From positions 310,001-374,000 of the forward strand of contig JAJSPD010000018.1 in NCBI GenBank assembly GCA_021307315.1: DNA of 64,000 nucleotides, given 5' to 3'. Under the pieces are notes generated by a model that was given only the letters and a program-made list of their open reading frames with translations, was not told where the DNA came from and did no database searches. The DNA is from Bisporella sp. PMI_857. Lineage: Eukaryota; Ascomycota; Leotiomycetes; Helotiales; Helotiaceae. Positions 1-10,454 of this stretch are shown piece by piece. Both the position numbers and the translations under genes were made by a program. The stretch's first letter is position 1, and the number at the start of each line of letters is the position of its first letter.

Positions 1-633
1 AGGCTCCCTCTGGCCCATGACCTTCGGGCTCGCCTGCTGCGCTGTCGAAATGATGCATCTCTCCACACCTCGCTACGATCAAGATCGCCTCGGTATCATT
101 TTCCGTGCTTCTCCTCGTCAATCCGATGTCATGATCGTTGCCGGCACCCTCACCAACAAGATGGCGCCTGCACTGCGACAGGTCTACGATCAGATGCCTG
201 AGCCCAGATGGGTTATTTCGATGGGCAGTTGCGCGAACGGAGGCGGTTACTATCATTATAGCTATAGTGTCACAAGAGGGTGCGATCGGATTGTACCGGT
301 TGATATTTATGTGCCTGGTTGTCCACCAACAAGTGAGGCCCTGATGTACGGAATCTTCCAGGTGAGTCAGCTTCTCGAAGAAAGCTTTTCCTTTCGCGAA
401 AAGATCCAAAAGCAGTCTACTTCTGATGCTCCATATCTCAAACATTTGAGCACATAGAGCATTTAAGACGACGTCTCAGCTCTACATCGTTATCGAGATA
501 GGCAAGCTAACTCGTGGATTCACACTACAGCTACAGAAGAAGATGAGGCATACAAAAATGTGAGTATTGTCCATCACTTTGTAGTGATTTATGGCTAATG
601 TGTTGCAGCACACGAATGTGGTACAGAAAGTGA
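1..633 (+). CDS. NDUFS7: NADH:ubiquinone oxidoreductase 20 kDa (PSST) subunit, 5'-truncated
   Basis: This is the C-terminal two thirds of the complex I subunit that carries Fe-S cluster N2 in the peripheral arm of the mitochondrial enzyme and passes electrons to ubiquinone. The open frame enters at base 2 ([18 protein letters not shown]). Exons are <1-361, 531-559 and 609-633, with GTGAGT donors at 362 and 560. Visible family motifs are the adjacent cysteines in [26 protein letters not shown] and [14 protein letters not shown], which supply the N2 ligands. Splicing restores the usual tail [17 protein letters not shown] with stop TGA at 631-633. The unspliced frame would instead run into intron 1 and stop at 457. 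The N-terminal targeting region lies outside the window. Confidence 0.96.
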
Positions 634-3600
634 AAAGACTGGGACATGGGCTGGGGAGCTTTTTTACTTGTACAAAGTCTACACATAGGCGGGATGCCTC
701 GGAGTTCATTTGTGTTAGATCTGATAAATACAACATCTTCCAAAAGGTGCCTTTCTACTCAAGTGCCAGTCCCGATTGTGCTTTGGAGGACCAGATCTTG
801 GGGGAAGCTAGTACCTCACACTCTTGCAGGCCATAGTGACCGGGCAAGCGCGCCTAACAAATCGTCCATATATTGGGGATAGCCCTCCGTCTGGACAGAA
901 TGCAGACTACTGGCAAATACTTTGCTATAACTGGCCGGCTAGTGCTTCCTAAACTTCCAAACAGAAATCTGCATTTTGATTGACAACTGTTTCATACTAC
1001 TCACGAGCCAATCGAGCAACCCATCAAGTTCTTCTATGTAATACAATCTCCCCTTTTGTTACTTATCGCACGATTCCACTTTAACAATTTAGTCTTCAGG
1101 CAGTGGCCAAACTTGGTCGGATGTCTCGGGGTTGAAATGCAATTTGAAGATGGAGTCGTGGCTACCGATATTTGCGATTAATACTTTGTATATTTTATTC
1201 CCTGAGAAGAAGTTTGCGCAAATATACAAGCGCACGATTAAGCCGGTGGTATTTTGGTTCGAAAAAACCATCTGGGCCTCAGCTCCCCCGGATTACAATG
1301 CTGCTTCGTGATGGCATCGTCCCGCCTCAAGCCCCGGTATTTTCGACATCGTTGATCTTTTGGTTTTTGGAATGCTTCAATCTCGAGTCTCACAAGTGGG
1401 AAGACCAAAGAACCTACATCTTGCTGGAGCTCAAGGCCGACAATGAGATTGGTTGCCTATATAAACTACTTATAGACTGATCCCAGAACCAATCAAGCCT
1501 CATTTCATTGCCGATGTCCTCTTCTCCTGTTGCACGCCGTACTTTTTTTTTTTTTAAGTTTTCTTTTTTTTTTAAAAAAAAATTTAATAACTCAAACATA
1601 GTTACTTAGTCTAAGATCAGCAATGTTCCTAAATTTTATTTTCTCCTTCTTCTTTCCTTTAAACTTAGGGTATGATGCTCCGCACCTTGGTTCTATTCGA
1701 GAGACAAACAGAAGAACAAATGTGTCGTCAAGGAGCCGTAAGTGGAGGCAATATGCATGCCTCTGCACTTTGGGTCGGGTTCCTACCTTGACAGCTGTGG
1801 CGCCATCTGCCTTCCGCAACAAAATCTCAAGCTGTTGACATTCCAGAACGGGAAGGATGTCGCGCGATCCACGATAAATGCTAAGAGGCCCTAATCGGCC
1901 TATGCAAGTGACGAATGGCAATGCGGGGATTTGATCAGATAGCTTTTGGTTGCTCCCATATTGTGCTATGGATCTCATCGGCCGGAGACTAAAGTAATTA
2001 GCTATCGGAAGGACTCGAGGCTAATATTCAGATTGATTGCTTACCTAGCGCTCTCTAAATAGCATGCTCCATGATGTTAATAGCCTACCCACCATGTGTT
2101 CTCACCAACTTTCTGTTTTTCGGTGCATGTTGTGCATTTTTGAATTAAGAGATTTTAAGGCGGTAAGTAGTCGAACATGCTTGTGGGGTTTAGCGGTACA
2201 TGTGTTATGAGTATGTTGTAAATTAGTTCAATTGCGTTGAGTCACTTTGTGTATAGAAGGGGCTTGAACCGTTCAAATGTAAGGAAATAATCATTTTCTA
2301 CAAACTTTCTAGCCTTCTCACCGCTGCAACCCTAGCTACCTGGCCGTAGCGCTGGGAGGCTGATGAGTGGCTTCTTTATAAAGTTAATATCTGCTCATGA
2401 TCTGCTCAGGTAATTGGCTTCCTGTTAGAAGGCCCAAGTTGTGTCTCTGAATTATGAAAAATGGAATGCATTGCAATACAACCTTTAGCTTATCAGATTG
2501 GACAAGGAACAAACCAGCAGTTTTCGAATTACTTTTTTTGCTGAGTTAAACTAGTTGCTGTCCTTTAATATAGGCGTACGACAACCGTCTAAGAACTAGT
2601 TCAATCGTGAAATACAGCGCGGAAATCCACCGCCGATGTGTAACGGAGCAAGTCACAGCTTTTTAGGGAGATTGTTAAAGGGTTCATTAAAGTAAATTGT
2701 TGGCGTTCTTCTAAGTCTTCATTTATAGCATGTTACAAAAGTTTAGCTAATTTTTATGGTATAATATATCTTATAAGCAACGGCTTGCGACCTTCCAGGT
2801 AGGAGATGACTTGGAAAATGCTTAAGATCCCACCAATATAGTCAGCAAAAACCAACGGCTATATCAAAAAGAATCAAACACCAGCTTTTTCCCAGGTATC
2901 TTTCTTTAAGAAGGTGAGGCTCGCCCACCAAAACCGGAAGAGCCGTTCTGAAATCTGCTGATGGAGTATCATCGACATATGACAATGACTTTATCGCCTC
3001 AAATCCGTAAATCCCGGCAAAATCGGATCGGAGCGCTAGGGTCTTTCGAATTGTGGTTGACACGGGCTCTCACAGACAGCATTTACCTTCGGGTACTCTC
3101 GGACAACCTCAGGTGTGACAAAAACTCGCTTAATTAAAGGGGCTGGCTATTAAGTTCGTTTTCGAGTAAACTTCCCCCAGGGTGTCCGCACGAACAGAAG
3201 CGCGCGGGTGACCAACGTATTACAAAAAGCACGATCTTGCTGTCGTGAACAGCGTTTTTCATGTCTGATCCCACGAAATCTGTACTTTCTACATGTAGCC
3301 TTGTGTGTCCAACTGCGAAGTATATTCGTGGCAAGCTTCAACCGGTTCCCTTGGCTCCTTAATCGCCACATGCTGGAGACGCCTATCCCATGATTATACA
3401 AGAAAGCAGCCCAGCATGCTAGAGAACGGCGAGCGATGGTTGGCGGACAACGGGCGAGATTTATCTATTGCTGTTCACGGCTCGCCGCGCTGCACAATCT
3501 CACCGGCGGTAGCATCTCGCACTTCAGATTTTCGGTGTCTTGGAAGCCTGAGTTAACTACTATATGCATTCACGTAAACATAAATGCCCTTTTCTTTTTG

Positions 3601-5319
3601 CCTATGGTACGGTTCTCGAAGCGTCGAGCTTCAGCCGGTTCTTCAGGCGCCCGATGCCAGCGCAAACCATCAACAAATAATCTATATCGAACACTCGCTG
3701 TCTGATTTCCCCGGCTAAAGGCAGAACTTCAAACCCCACCGAGGAGATATAGGGCAAATTATCGATACCCTTTCCATTCCCTTTTCATCTCATTCCATCC
3801 CGGCATCCGACGCATTCCTTAGCAAATCTACAGCCTACACCCTCCATCCGCCCTCTTCCCCTAGGACTCACGCATCTCCCACCGGAGATCCACCCCAACG
3901 TCGTGACGGACCTCGACCGCGTCTCCAGCAATACCTCGCCCTCACATCGGAGCCGGCGCACTTCGTCTCTCCCGAATACCTTTCGCTCGCTCAGAGAGTA
4001 TTAAGAAGGGGTCGGCTCATCATCCTGGGTCTCAGCTATCCAAATCACACGGAGTATTGGAAATGTCAGAAAGGCAAAGGATAGACAGGGAAGAAGAAGA
4101 AGAAGAAGAAGAAAAGTCACCCGGCTCCATAGCTTCAGAAACAGTCAATCACCAACGCACGAATCGATGCAGAAGAGTCGGGTCCACAGCCTAGAGAACC
4201 TGTGAATTGCCATCTTGAATGCCCTACACCCTCCGTCTCCAAATAAGAGTATCTGCCCATCCTCATTCCCACCTTCCAACCCTTCCACGAACCCCCCCCT
4301 CCTTCAAGAAGAGCGCAAGGCTGAAGCGCGTGATCTCCATGCACGGTATGCCCGTTGGTGCGATCAAATAAATCATGCTAGAATCACCACCGACTATCTG
4401 GTGAGCAACACCCTCCACGTCCTCCCGAGGCAAAACCGAATAAAAACGAATATTTATCGGTCGGTTTTGGGAGTTGTAATCGCTTCGATGAAGCTATATG
4501 CAAAGCCCAAATCGAGGGCGAAAATTGATTTTGAGCGAGGCGGAGGTTGCTTGGATGTGTAGGCGGAGTAAAACCTCTGGTTAGCGGTGGTAGCAGTGCT
4601 ACTGTCATCCGGTGTGAAGCGAACTTCGATCTGGACTAGGTACTTTGTAAAATACAATTTATTAGGCTAATGAGCAAATCTTTCTAGGATTTATCCATCT
4701 TCTCTACTGGCATCTTTCATCTATAAATCTAATAGTGCTCAGCAAACAGGCAATGCCCCAGGAATTGCAGTGCTTCACAAGAGCAAAGCTTTGTGGAATT
4801 CTGTGGTGACTTCCATGCCCATTCAAGTGGTATAATCTGTTTCGCTCTGTAACTCCGTGTCTATGCTCTGCAAATGTCTAATGCAAAATTCATGTCTGCC
4901 ATGTCGAATATGGATGCCGAAGATGCGCTAATCTACGCTTAAGCAACCTGGAATTATGTACGTTTTCCCCTATGTATAAATTCACTAAGGACTGAGTGGA
5001 CTGAGTGGAGTTAATGGACTGATTGTGGTTGAGAATGATATGTCGTCCTGGTGCACAGTCGTTGTTCGGATCGGGTGTCTGCCACATCTGCGAGGCTTCG
5101 AGGGCTTGCTTCGGTAGCAAGTCTCTCGAGCCTCTGGGCCTGCTTTCATGCCGAAATTTTCTTTCAACTATAGATTTTGATTAGAAGTTAGACACGAATG
5201 ACAGCAAAGAATTCAGTTATCCATAAGCCATGCTATATCACCTCGGGGCTTCTATAGATTCCTCTGAAGTATATGGCAGGGCTTAGGAAACTGACCTAAG
5301 ACCGCGTGCATGACACATC
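634..5319. other. Gene-poor interval, 4.7 kb
   Basis: I see no gene I can defend here. The first 3 kb is AT-rich, with a T10-A9 tract near 1564-1582 and scattered stops in all frames; a 128-codon minus-strand ORF (1592-1978) resembles nothing I know. From about 3719 to 4084 one plus frame stays open for 121 codons but has no ATG. It overlaps a 43-codon ATG ORF (4063-4194) that reads through a GAA repeat as poly-Glu. This could be a decayed or unrecognised exon. The remainder up to 5319 is the 3' flank of the F-box gene. Confidence 0.5.
4090..4113 (+). repeat. (GAA)8 microsatellite
   Basis: Eight perfect GAA units. In one plus-strand frame they read as a run of Glu codons inside a 43-codon ORF starting at 4063. 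Confidence 0.9.
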
Positions 5320-6258
5320 TTAAGCGAATCGCTTGCTTACAGTGCAGTATTCCTAAAAAAAGCGTTAGTTACGATTGAATCGATACGACTCGGAACCTGC
5401 ATAGAACACGGGGCTACAAATATGTGGATGGATGTAAAGAAAAATGTATCAGCAGAGTCCGGCTATAAAAATACATACTAGATAATCTGGCATCCAATCT
5501 TTGATGTGGCGCCAAAGCTGGCACCTATAGGTACCACAATGATTGCACGTATTCCGTCCAACAATCTCCCAAGATCGTTCCACAGTTCCAGCCTGGCCAA
5601 CACGTCTAGAGTTGAGTGGCATTTTCTCAGGATGCAATGCTCTGAGGATACCATAGTGATGGGGAGATGTAAGTCCAAGACAGACTGAATCAATCTTATC
5701 GAGATATCCGAAGATCTGGAGTTGAAGCTCAGTAGGTAAGCCTTCCAGTGATGCTGACTTTTGCTGGTCTGGCAGTGCATCGACCCGCTCCTGCACTTCT
5801 CCTGTGACTTCGGTCGTCCATTCTTCTTGCTCATGATCCTCATCACTACTGCTGGTAAAGGCCTCATTTTCACTAATGGGAGTCGCGAGGCCACCACTGA
5901 AATTGGCCCTATCTCCTTGTTGGGTAGAAAGTTCTTCTTTAGCTGCAGTAACAACCCAAGTAATACTGCTCTTCCGTCTTGCCGGCTCGGATACAACTGT
6001 TGCTGGAGACGAGCTTTTCTGAGCTAAGAATTGAGATTGGTTTGCTTTAGCACGTGCTTCTCGAGCTTCTCTAGCTGCCGCGATAGTATTTAATGTATCT
6101 CTGTATCTCTTTGGGTCCCTGGATCTTCGTGCCTGGTTGAGTTGTTCCTTCTCGAGCTTGCGCACGCTTTCTTCCGACAAGACAAACTCGCGCATGTCTG
6201 CAGAAGAATTGAATCGGCTGTTATCTTGTCTTGGGAATGGAGTCCTGAGCACGCTCAT
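5320..6258 (-). CDS. F-box domain protein
   Basis: Probable substrate adaptor of an SCF ubiquitin ligase; the target is unknown. Two exons: 6258-5479 and 5352-5320, with donor GTATGT and acceptor TTTTTTTAG, giving 270-271 codons including stop. Residues 1-165 are polar, with a basic Lys/Arg/Ala stretch around 35-75 and an acidic patch near 140-155. The F-box is at about 170-205 (SLEGLPTELQLQIFGYLDKI). A Cys-containing tail follows: C-x2-C, then a CQLWRHIKDWMPDYL segment. The intron restores the common fungal ending of this kind, EYCTVSKRFA. Without splicing the frame ends at 5449 in an unlikely hydrophobic stub. No leucine-rich or WD repeats are visible. Confidence 0.85.
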
Positions 6259-7578
6259 TTTGATTCCTTTGGTGAATGTTCCGAGATGTTGGTTCTTTTC
6301 AAAAGGGGCTTTGGTATTGAAGAGTTTCAGGTGGAAGAGGATGAGAAGTTGTAGCCAAAAGGTTGGGGGGCGAGTGATACCCTAGTGAATATCTCTTGGT
6401 TAAGTTCACGATTCACCGCCTGAAGGTAGTGAATCTTGATGTGAATCAAGAGGCTGCTTCTGAAACGTGGGGAGTGTCTACCCAGATATTTTTTGGTTAC
6501 GCGCGTGGATGTTGGCGATAGGATGTGTAAGTGTAGTTGTTGGTTATTCAAGTCAGGATATATCAAGAGCTGGAATGATCAATGGGGATGAGATGGTATG
6601 GGATGTGATGGAATGACGATGACGGATGGATTTGGTCCTCTGATCGTTGTGGGTATGACTGAGCTTGGAGAGTGGAGAATTGTATGTGTGGACCAGTGTC
6701 AATGTTCGCATAGGATTTGCTGGCGTCTCTTGTTTCCTCAGTGGAAAGTGGATCGATCGTGAGTTGTGACTTGCCTTTACTAGCAACAGCACTGACAGTG
6801 GCGGCTTTTTAGTGGTGACCCGAGGTTACCCGCGAGGCAAGAGAAAAAAAAAATGAAAGTACAGCCCCCTAATCTAAGTAAACGCTTTTACCAAGGTTTG
6901 AAAGTGAATATTTATGCTGATTATATTTTGCCACGTTTAAAAAAAAAAAAAAAAGGGAAAAAAAAAAAAGGCCTTGACTCAAGTAACAGAAAGAAGTGTA
7001 TATATTTTAAGGTCCCCTGGATAAAATCTGTCCCATCATTTTTGTCAGGACGGAGAAAGTACCGATGTACCGTCAACTAACCCCTGAACGGTTAAGAGAA
7101 ACAAAAGGGGTGACAGGGCTTTTGGCGAGTAATGAGCCGATTCCGGACCAAGCCTGATCACGTTCACACCGCTTGGGGAGAACATGATTCTTTCTGACTC
7201 CAGCTGTACAGGACGAGATTGTATTGTACTGTCCTCTAAATTTGTATACGCATTAAATTGCCAAGCCAGGAAAGCCGCCACCATGTCGAAATTCTTCTAT
7301 CCATATTCAAACCAGAAGAAGATCAGAGCCCAAACACCGCTAACAAAAGAAGAAAAACTTCGACACCTGAAATCGAATACAAGCCACAAGTTACTTTACC
7401 CGCAAAAAGTCTCCCATGGTAGTTTGCGCAACTCATCCATTGGTTGCCAGGCTGTGTAAATTACCATCAATTATGCCCACCTGACCGATTGTGAGGAGGG
7501 GCCATGATCTTGCAAACCCGGACGATAGCTCCGCGATGCGATGCTGGCCGCTTCATAATACTGAGCTTCCTCGGCTCC
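6259..7578. other. Intergenic: F-box promoter side and Tctex 3' side
   Basis: A/T homopolymer tracts lie near 6840-6970. A 58-codon plus-strand ORF starts at 7283 with an unusually strong start context (GCCGCCACCATGT) and ends at 7459. It has no recognisable domain and may be chance. No other coding signal is seen. Confidence 0.5.
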
Positions 7579-8248
7579 TCATAACGAGACCCAAATCACC
7601 ATGATCACCACGTCCAACCCCTTATTATCTCCTCCCTCGTACTTGAAACTCCACATCCCATCAGTCTTTTCGTTCCAGTACGCTCCCGTTGCGCTGTGCA
7701 TTCCTCTCCGGCCGACGTGAGGCTTTCCATCCGTGCTCTTTGCTTCTGTCTTCACATCGCTCGTTGAGATCTTCGCATCATCATCTTCTTTCTTGCTGGG
7801 GAGGGGCTCGCTTTTTGCCTTGGTGAGAGCGGAGGTCGGGACTAGATGTTGGATGATGGTGCTGTTGACTGCATATTTGAACGACGGGCTCCCGCCAGCT
7901 GGAGATGATTCGGAGATGAGTGCTTTCAGAATAGAGTTCTAGAAGCCGGAGATTTGTTAGTCGAACGTGCAATGGCTGGGGTAAGGCGGGTACAGACAAT
8001 AATAGTAGTATTCCACTGCTCGGTTTTGGAGTGCTCATAGAATTCTGTGCTGCCTAATGCGCTTTGGCAGGCCTAACAATTTGTTTAGTGATTGCTCTAG
8101 TAGTGACATGCATGCGCTGAGCTCACATCGGTGGCAATTTGTCTAAGTCTTGTGTACGAAATAGGCTGTTTGCAACATTAGTTGTTATTGTACTTCGTGC
8201 CTAGCAAGGATAAAGGGGCAGTACTGGTGTGGCAGATGGGGAAGCCAT
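7579..8248 (-). CDS. DYNLT1: Dynein light chain, Tctex-1 type
   Basis: Light chain of cytoplasmic dynein that binds the intermediate chain and some cargoes. I reconstructed four exons: 8248-8225, 8165-8127, 8072-7998 and 7938-7579, giving 165 residues. The start reads MASPSATP, then PISYTRLRQIATD, then ACQSALGSTEFYEHSKTEQW, then NTTII joined to NSILKALISESS. The last exon holds the Tctex beta-strand signature FKYAVNSTIIQHLVP and ends AYWNEKTDGMWSFKYEGG...DVVIMVIWVSL. A charged low-complexity insert of about 35 residues (Lys/Glu/Asp/Ser) sits between the last two strands. Family identity is clear. The first donor (GTACTG) is non-consensus, so exon 1 is the least certain part. Confidence 0.88.
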
Positions 8249-8669
8249 AATGGAGGAGTCACAGTAAGCGGGTGGTTGCAGAATCTCGACCCCAAGTGAT
8301 CAGTCAACAAATCCGGTCTTCAAGTGGTGTTTATGATCGAAATCATCACCACAGAATGCATGGGTTAACGATGCCAAACCTGGGGAAGTATCTAACCCTT
8401 TATGGATTAGTACCGGTTAAAAGTTATTACCTTCCGAGCTGCTAGGGCGGGCACGTTTTGGCGCAATGTCATGTGATTGGCCAATGACTATTTCAAAGGT
8501 ATGGGCAGGAAGTGGAGCTTGAAGCAGCTCAACATCGTCAAAACTCTCACGATAGCTTAATTTTTCTGATTCACTTGGCTTTCACAGAACAATTGAACCT
8601 CAGTAGAGGGTGTATCACTCTTCAGGAAATCAGATCCGCAGTTCCGGTCCATCTCGGTTCATATTTAAG
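8249..8669. promoter_or_regulatory. Divergent promoter between dynein light chain and VTC1
   Basis: 421 bp separate the two start codons, which point away from each other, so this must contain both promoters. No specific operator is recognised. A CAAT-like GATTGGCCAATG motif occurs at 8476-8487. Confidence 0.6.
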
Positions 8670-9203
8670 ATGTCTTCTCAACCACTTCTTCAAGCAGCTC
8701 CAGGTATGACTAGGCTTTTGTATATATTCTCAGCTACGCTAGCTCTAGGGGCTTTCAATTCTTACTATTCGGTCCATAACATGCAAATTATACTAATACA
8801 CTCTCTCATAGGAAAGCGCATCGCTCTTCCCACGCGCGTCGAGCCCAAAGTATTCTTTGCCAATGAGCGCACCTTCCTCTCCTGGCTCAACTTCACTGTC
8901 ATCCTCGGCGCCCTTGCGGTCGGCATGCTGAACTTTGGGGACCGCCCCGCGTTCATCTCTGCATTCCTTTTCACCATCGTCAGCATGGCTACCATGCTAT
9001 ACGCCCTCTTCACCTACCATTGGCGTGCAAAATCAATACGATTGAGGGGCCAGGCTGGCTTTGATGACAAGTTTGGGCCGACATTTCTGGCCATTATTTT
9101 GATGATTGCGGTGGTGGTAAATTTCGTGCTGAGGATCACGTATCAGAGCCAGGAGAAGGGACATAAACATGGGGGACGATCATTGGAGGTCTTTGGAGCT
9201 TAA
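8670..9203 (+). CDS. VTC1: Vacuolar transporter chaperone VTC1
   Basis: Small membrane subunit of the VTC polyphosphate polymerase complex, which makes polyphosphate from ATP and moves it into the vacuole. Exons are 8670-8703 and 8812-9203, giving 141 residues. The start is [12 protein letters not shown], and the intron splits the Gly codon. After splicing the family block reads [20 protein letters not shown] followed by [20 protein letters not shown]. Three membrane helices follow (about residues 35-55, 62-82 and 107-128), with conserved [12 protein letters not shown] and [14 protein letters not shown] elements. The length fits the ~130 aa family. The intron is a multiple of three without a stop, so an unspliced reading would wrongly insert 36 residues and extend upstream. 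Confidence 0.95.
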   Translation: MSSQPLLQAAPGMTRLLYIFSATLALGAFNSYYSVHNMQIILIHSLIGKRIALPTRVEPKVFFANERTFLSWLNFTVILGALAVGMLNFGDRPAFISAFLFTIVSMATMLYALFTYHWRAKSIRLRGQAGFDDKFGPTFLAIILMIAVVVNFVLRITYQSQEKGHKHGGRSLEVFGA

Positions 9204-9698
9204 GGCACATGTTGCGGTTGGTAGAGGGGATATATGGAGGAGGCAGAGGAAATTTGTATATTTGGCAGGTTGTGCATAGGGAATGGATCTGGGGTTTAGA
9301 AACTGCGGGGAGGCGTTCAGGTCAAATGTCAGTGACAAAATGCTGGGACATATGACGACCAGCATACATGAAATAGTGCACGAATTAGAAAAAACTCGTT
9401 GTCATGTTTGTTGATTTGAACAACCTATAATTAAGATATGTAGAGCTAGCAACCAACTGTTCGTTATCTTGAAGCTATACAGAGCCTGGTAGCTTCTTCC
9501 TCTGCTTGTCAATGTTTTGGTGCCGTCACACATTGTTCTGATAATGGCACTTAGGCTGTCTTAACCTTGGCTTTTATTACCTGGACGAGGTAGTTTTGTC
9601 TTTCTTACTCATGACCGAAGAGTAGTGTGCCTAAAATTGATTACTGAGATCTGGGGCCAATGCCCACCTCAAAGCTTCCGCTTTAGACCCGGCTTCTC
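9204..9698. other. Convergent 3' intergenic region
   Basis: The 3' flanks of VTC1 (+) and the Alba gene (-). No coding signal seen. Confidence 0.6.
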
Positions 9699-10454
9699 TC
9701 ACTTCGGGGCATCCAAAGCATTCGTTTGTTCCCTATGAGCTATATTAGCCAACTTTTCCACAACCTCCCTAAAGTAAACTAGAACTGACCCGAACTCCCT
9801 CCTCAAACGCTCGATCCTCACCCTCGAGAGATAAATACTCATGATAGGCACGCCCCTAACCTTTGGCTTTCCCTCGATAGATCTCTCAAAAGGCGTCTTC
9901 ATAACCTCAAATGGCTCTTCCTCTTGCTCTTCCTTTTCTCCACTTCCCTCCTCATTGCCCTTCTTTTCCCCACTCCCCTCCTCCTTCTCCTTTTCAGGAG
10001 CCTTCCGCTCAAGCACCGACTCCACCTTATTATACTGAAACCACTTCCCGCCGTCCTTAGCTATCTCTCTTTTCGCTATCTCGACTATCGTGATCATTTT
10101 CGCAGCGACTTTGGCTTTTGCGTTGAGATGAATGACGCGAGATGGGGTGGAGGGATAGGAGGCGAGGAATGAGATAGCGCGGGTTGTTTTTTGTTGGATG
10201 TGTGAGGATGAGATTATGTTCATGCTTGTTACATCGTAGCCTTCCAAAAATTTGTTCGTGGTGCTCGACGATTCTGGTGCCGTTGGCAAAGGAGAGTCTG
10301 CAGGCTTTGAAGGATCTGGAGATATAATTTGGGCATCTTCTTGCTCTAGAGGAAGACTTGTGTTTGATGATGGCTTTGTTTTCTTTGTAGACCTGGCATG
10401 GGAAGAGGCGCCTTCATGGTGTCTCTTCTTCGAGGATTTCTTGGGACCTGCCAT
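9699..10454 (-). CDS. Alba-domain nucleic-acid-binding protein
   Basis: Single exon of 251 residues starting MAGPKKSSKKRHHEG. The first 70 residues are a basic, Ser/Pro-rich tail likely to hold a nuclear signal. The Alba-like fold runs from about 85 to 225: an IQQKTTRAISFLASYP helix, VIHLNAKAKVAAKMITIVEI, then GGKWFQYNKVESVL, and after an inserted Lys/Glu-rich loop (about 150-180) the final strand VPIMSIYLSRVRIERL. In eukaryotes Alba proteins bind RNA, including RNase P/MRP RNA, or chromatin. The Glu/Lys repeat inside the fold is unusual in length but common in fungal members. Which RNA or DNA it binds cannot be told from sequence. Confidence 0.82.
   Translation of the reverse strand: MAGPKKSSKKRHHEGASSHARSTKKTKPSSNTSLPLEQEDAQIISPDPSKPADSPLPTAPESSSTTNKFLEGYDVTSMNIISSSHIQQKTTRAISFLASYPSTPSRVIHLNAKAKVAAKMITIVEIAKREIAKDGGKWFQYNKVESVLERKAPEKEKEEGSGEKKGNEEGSGEKEEQEEEPFEVMKTPFERSIEGKPKVRGVPIMSIYLSRVRIERLRREFGSVLVYFREVVEKLANIAHREQTNALDAPK

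Noticed and set aside
1592..1978. 128-codon minus-strand ORF
   Set aside because: It begins with ATG but resembles no family and reads through homopolymer-derived Lys/Phe runs. No splice partner found.
7283..7459. 58-codon ORF with a strong start context
   Set aside because: The context is striking but the peptide is short and featureless, and strong vertebrate-type start contexts are not required in fungi. Noted in the gap entry only.
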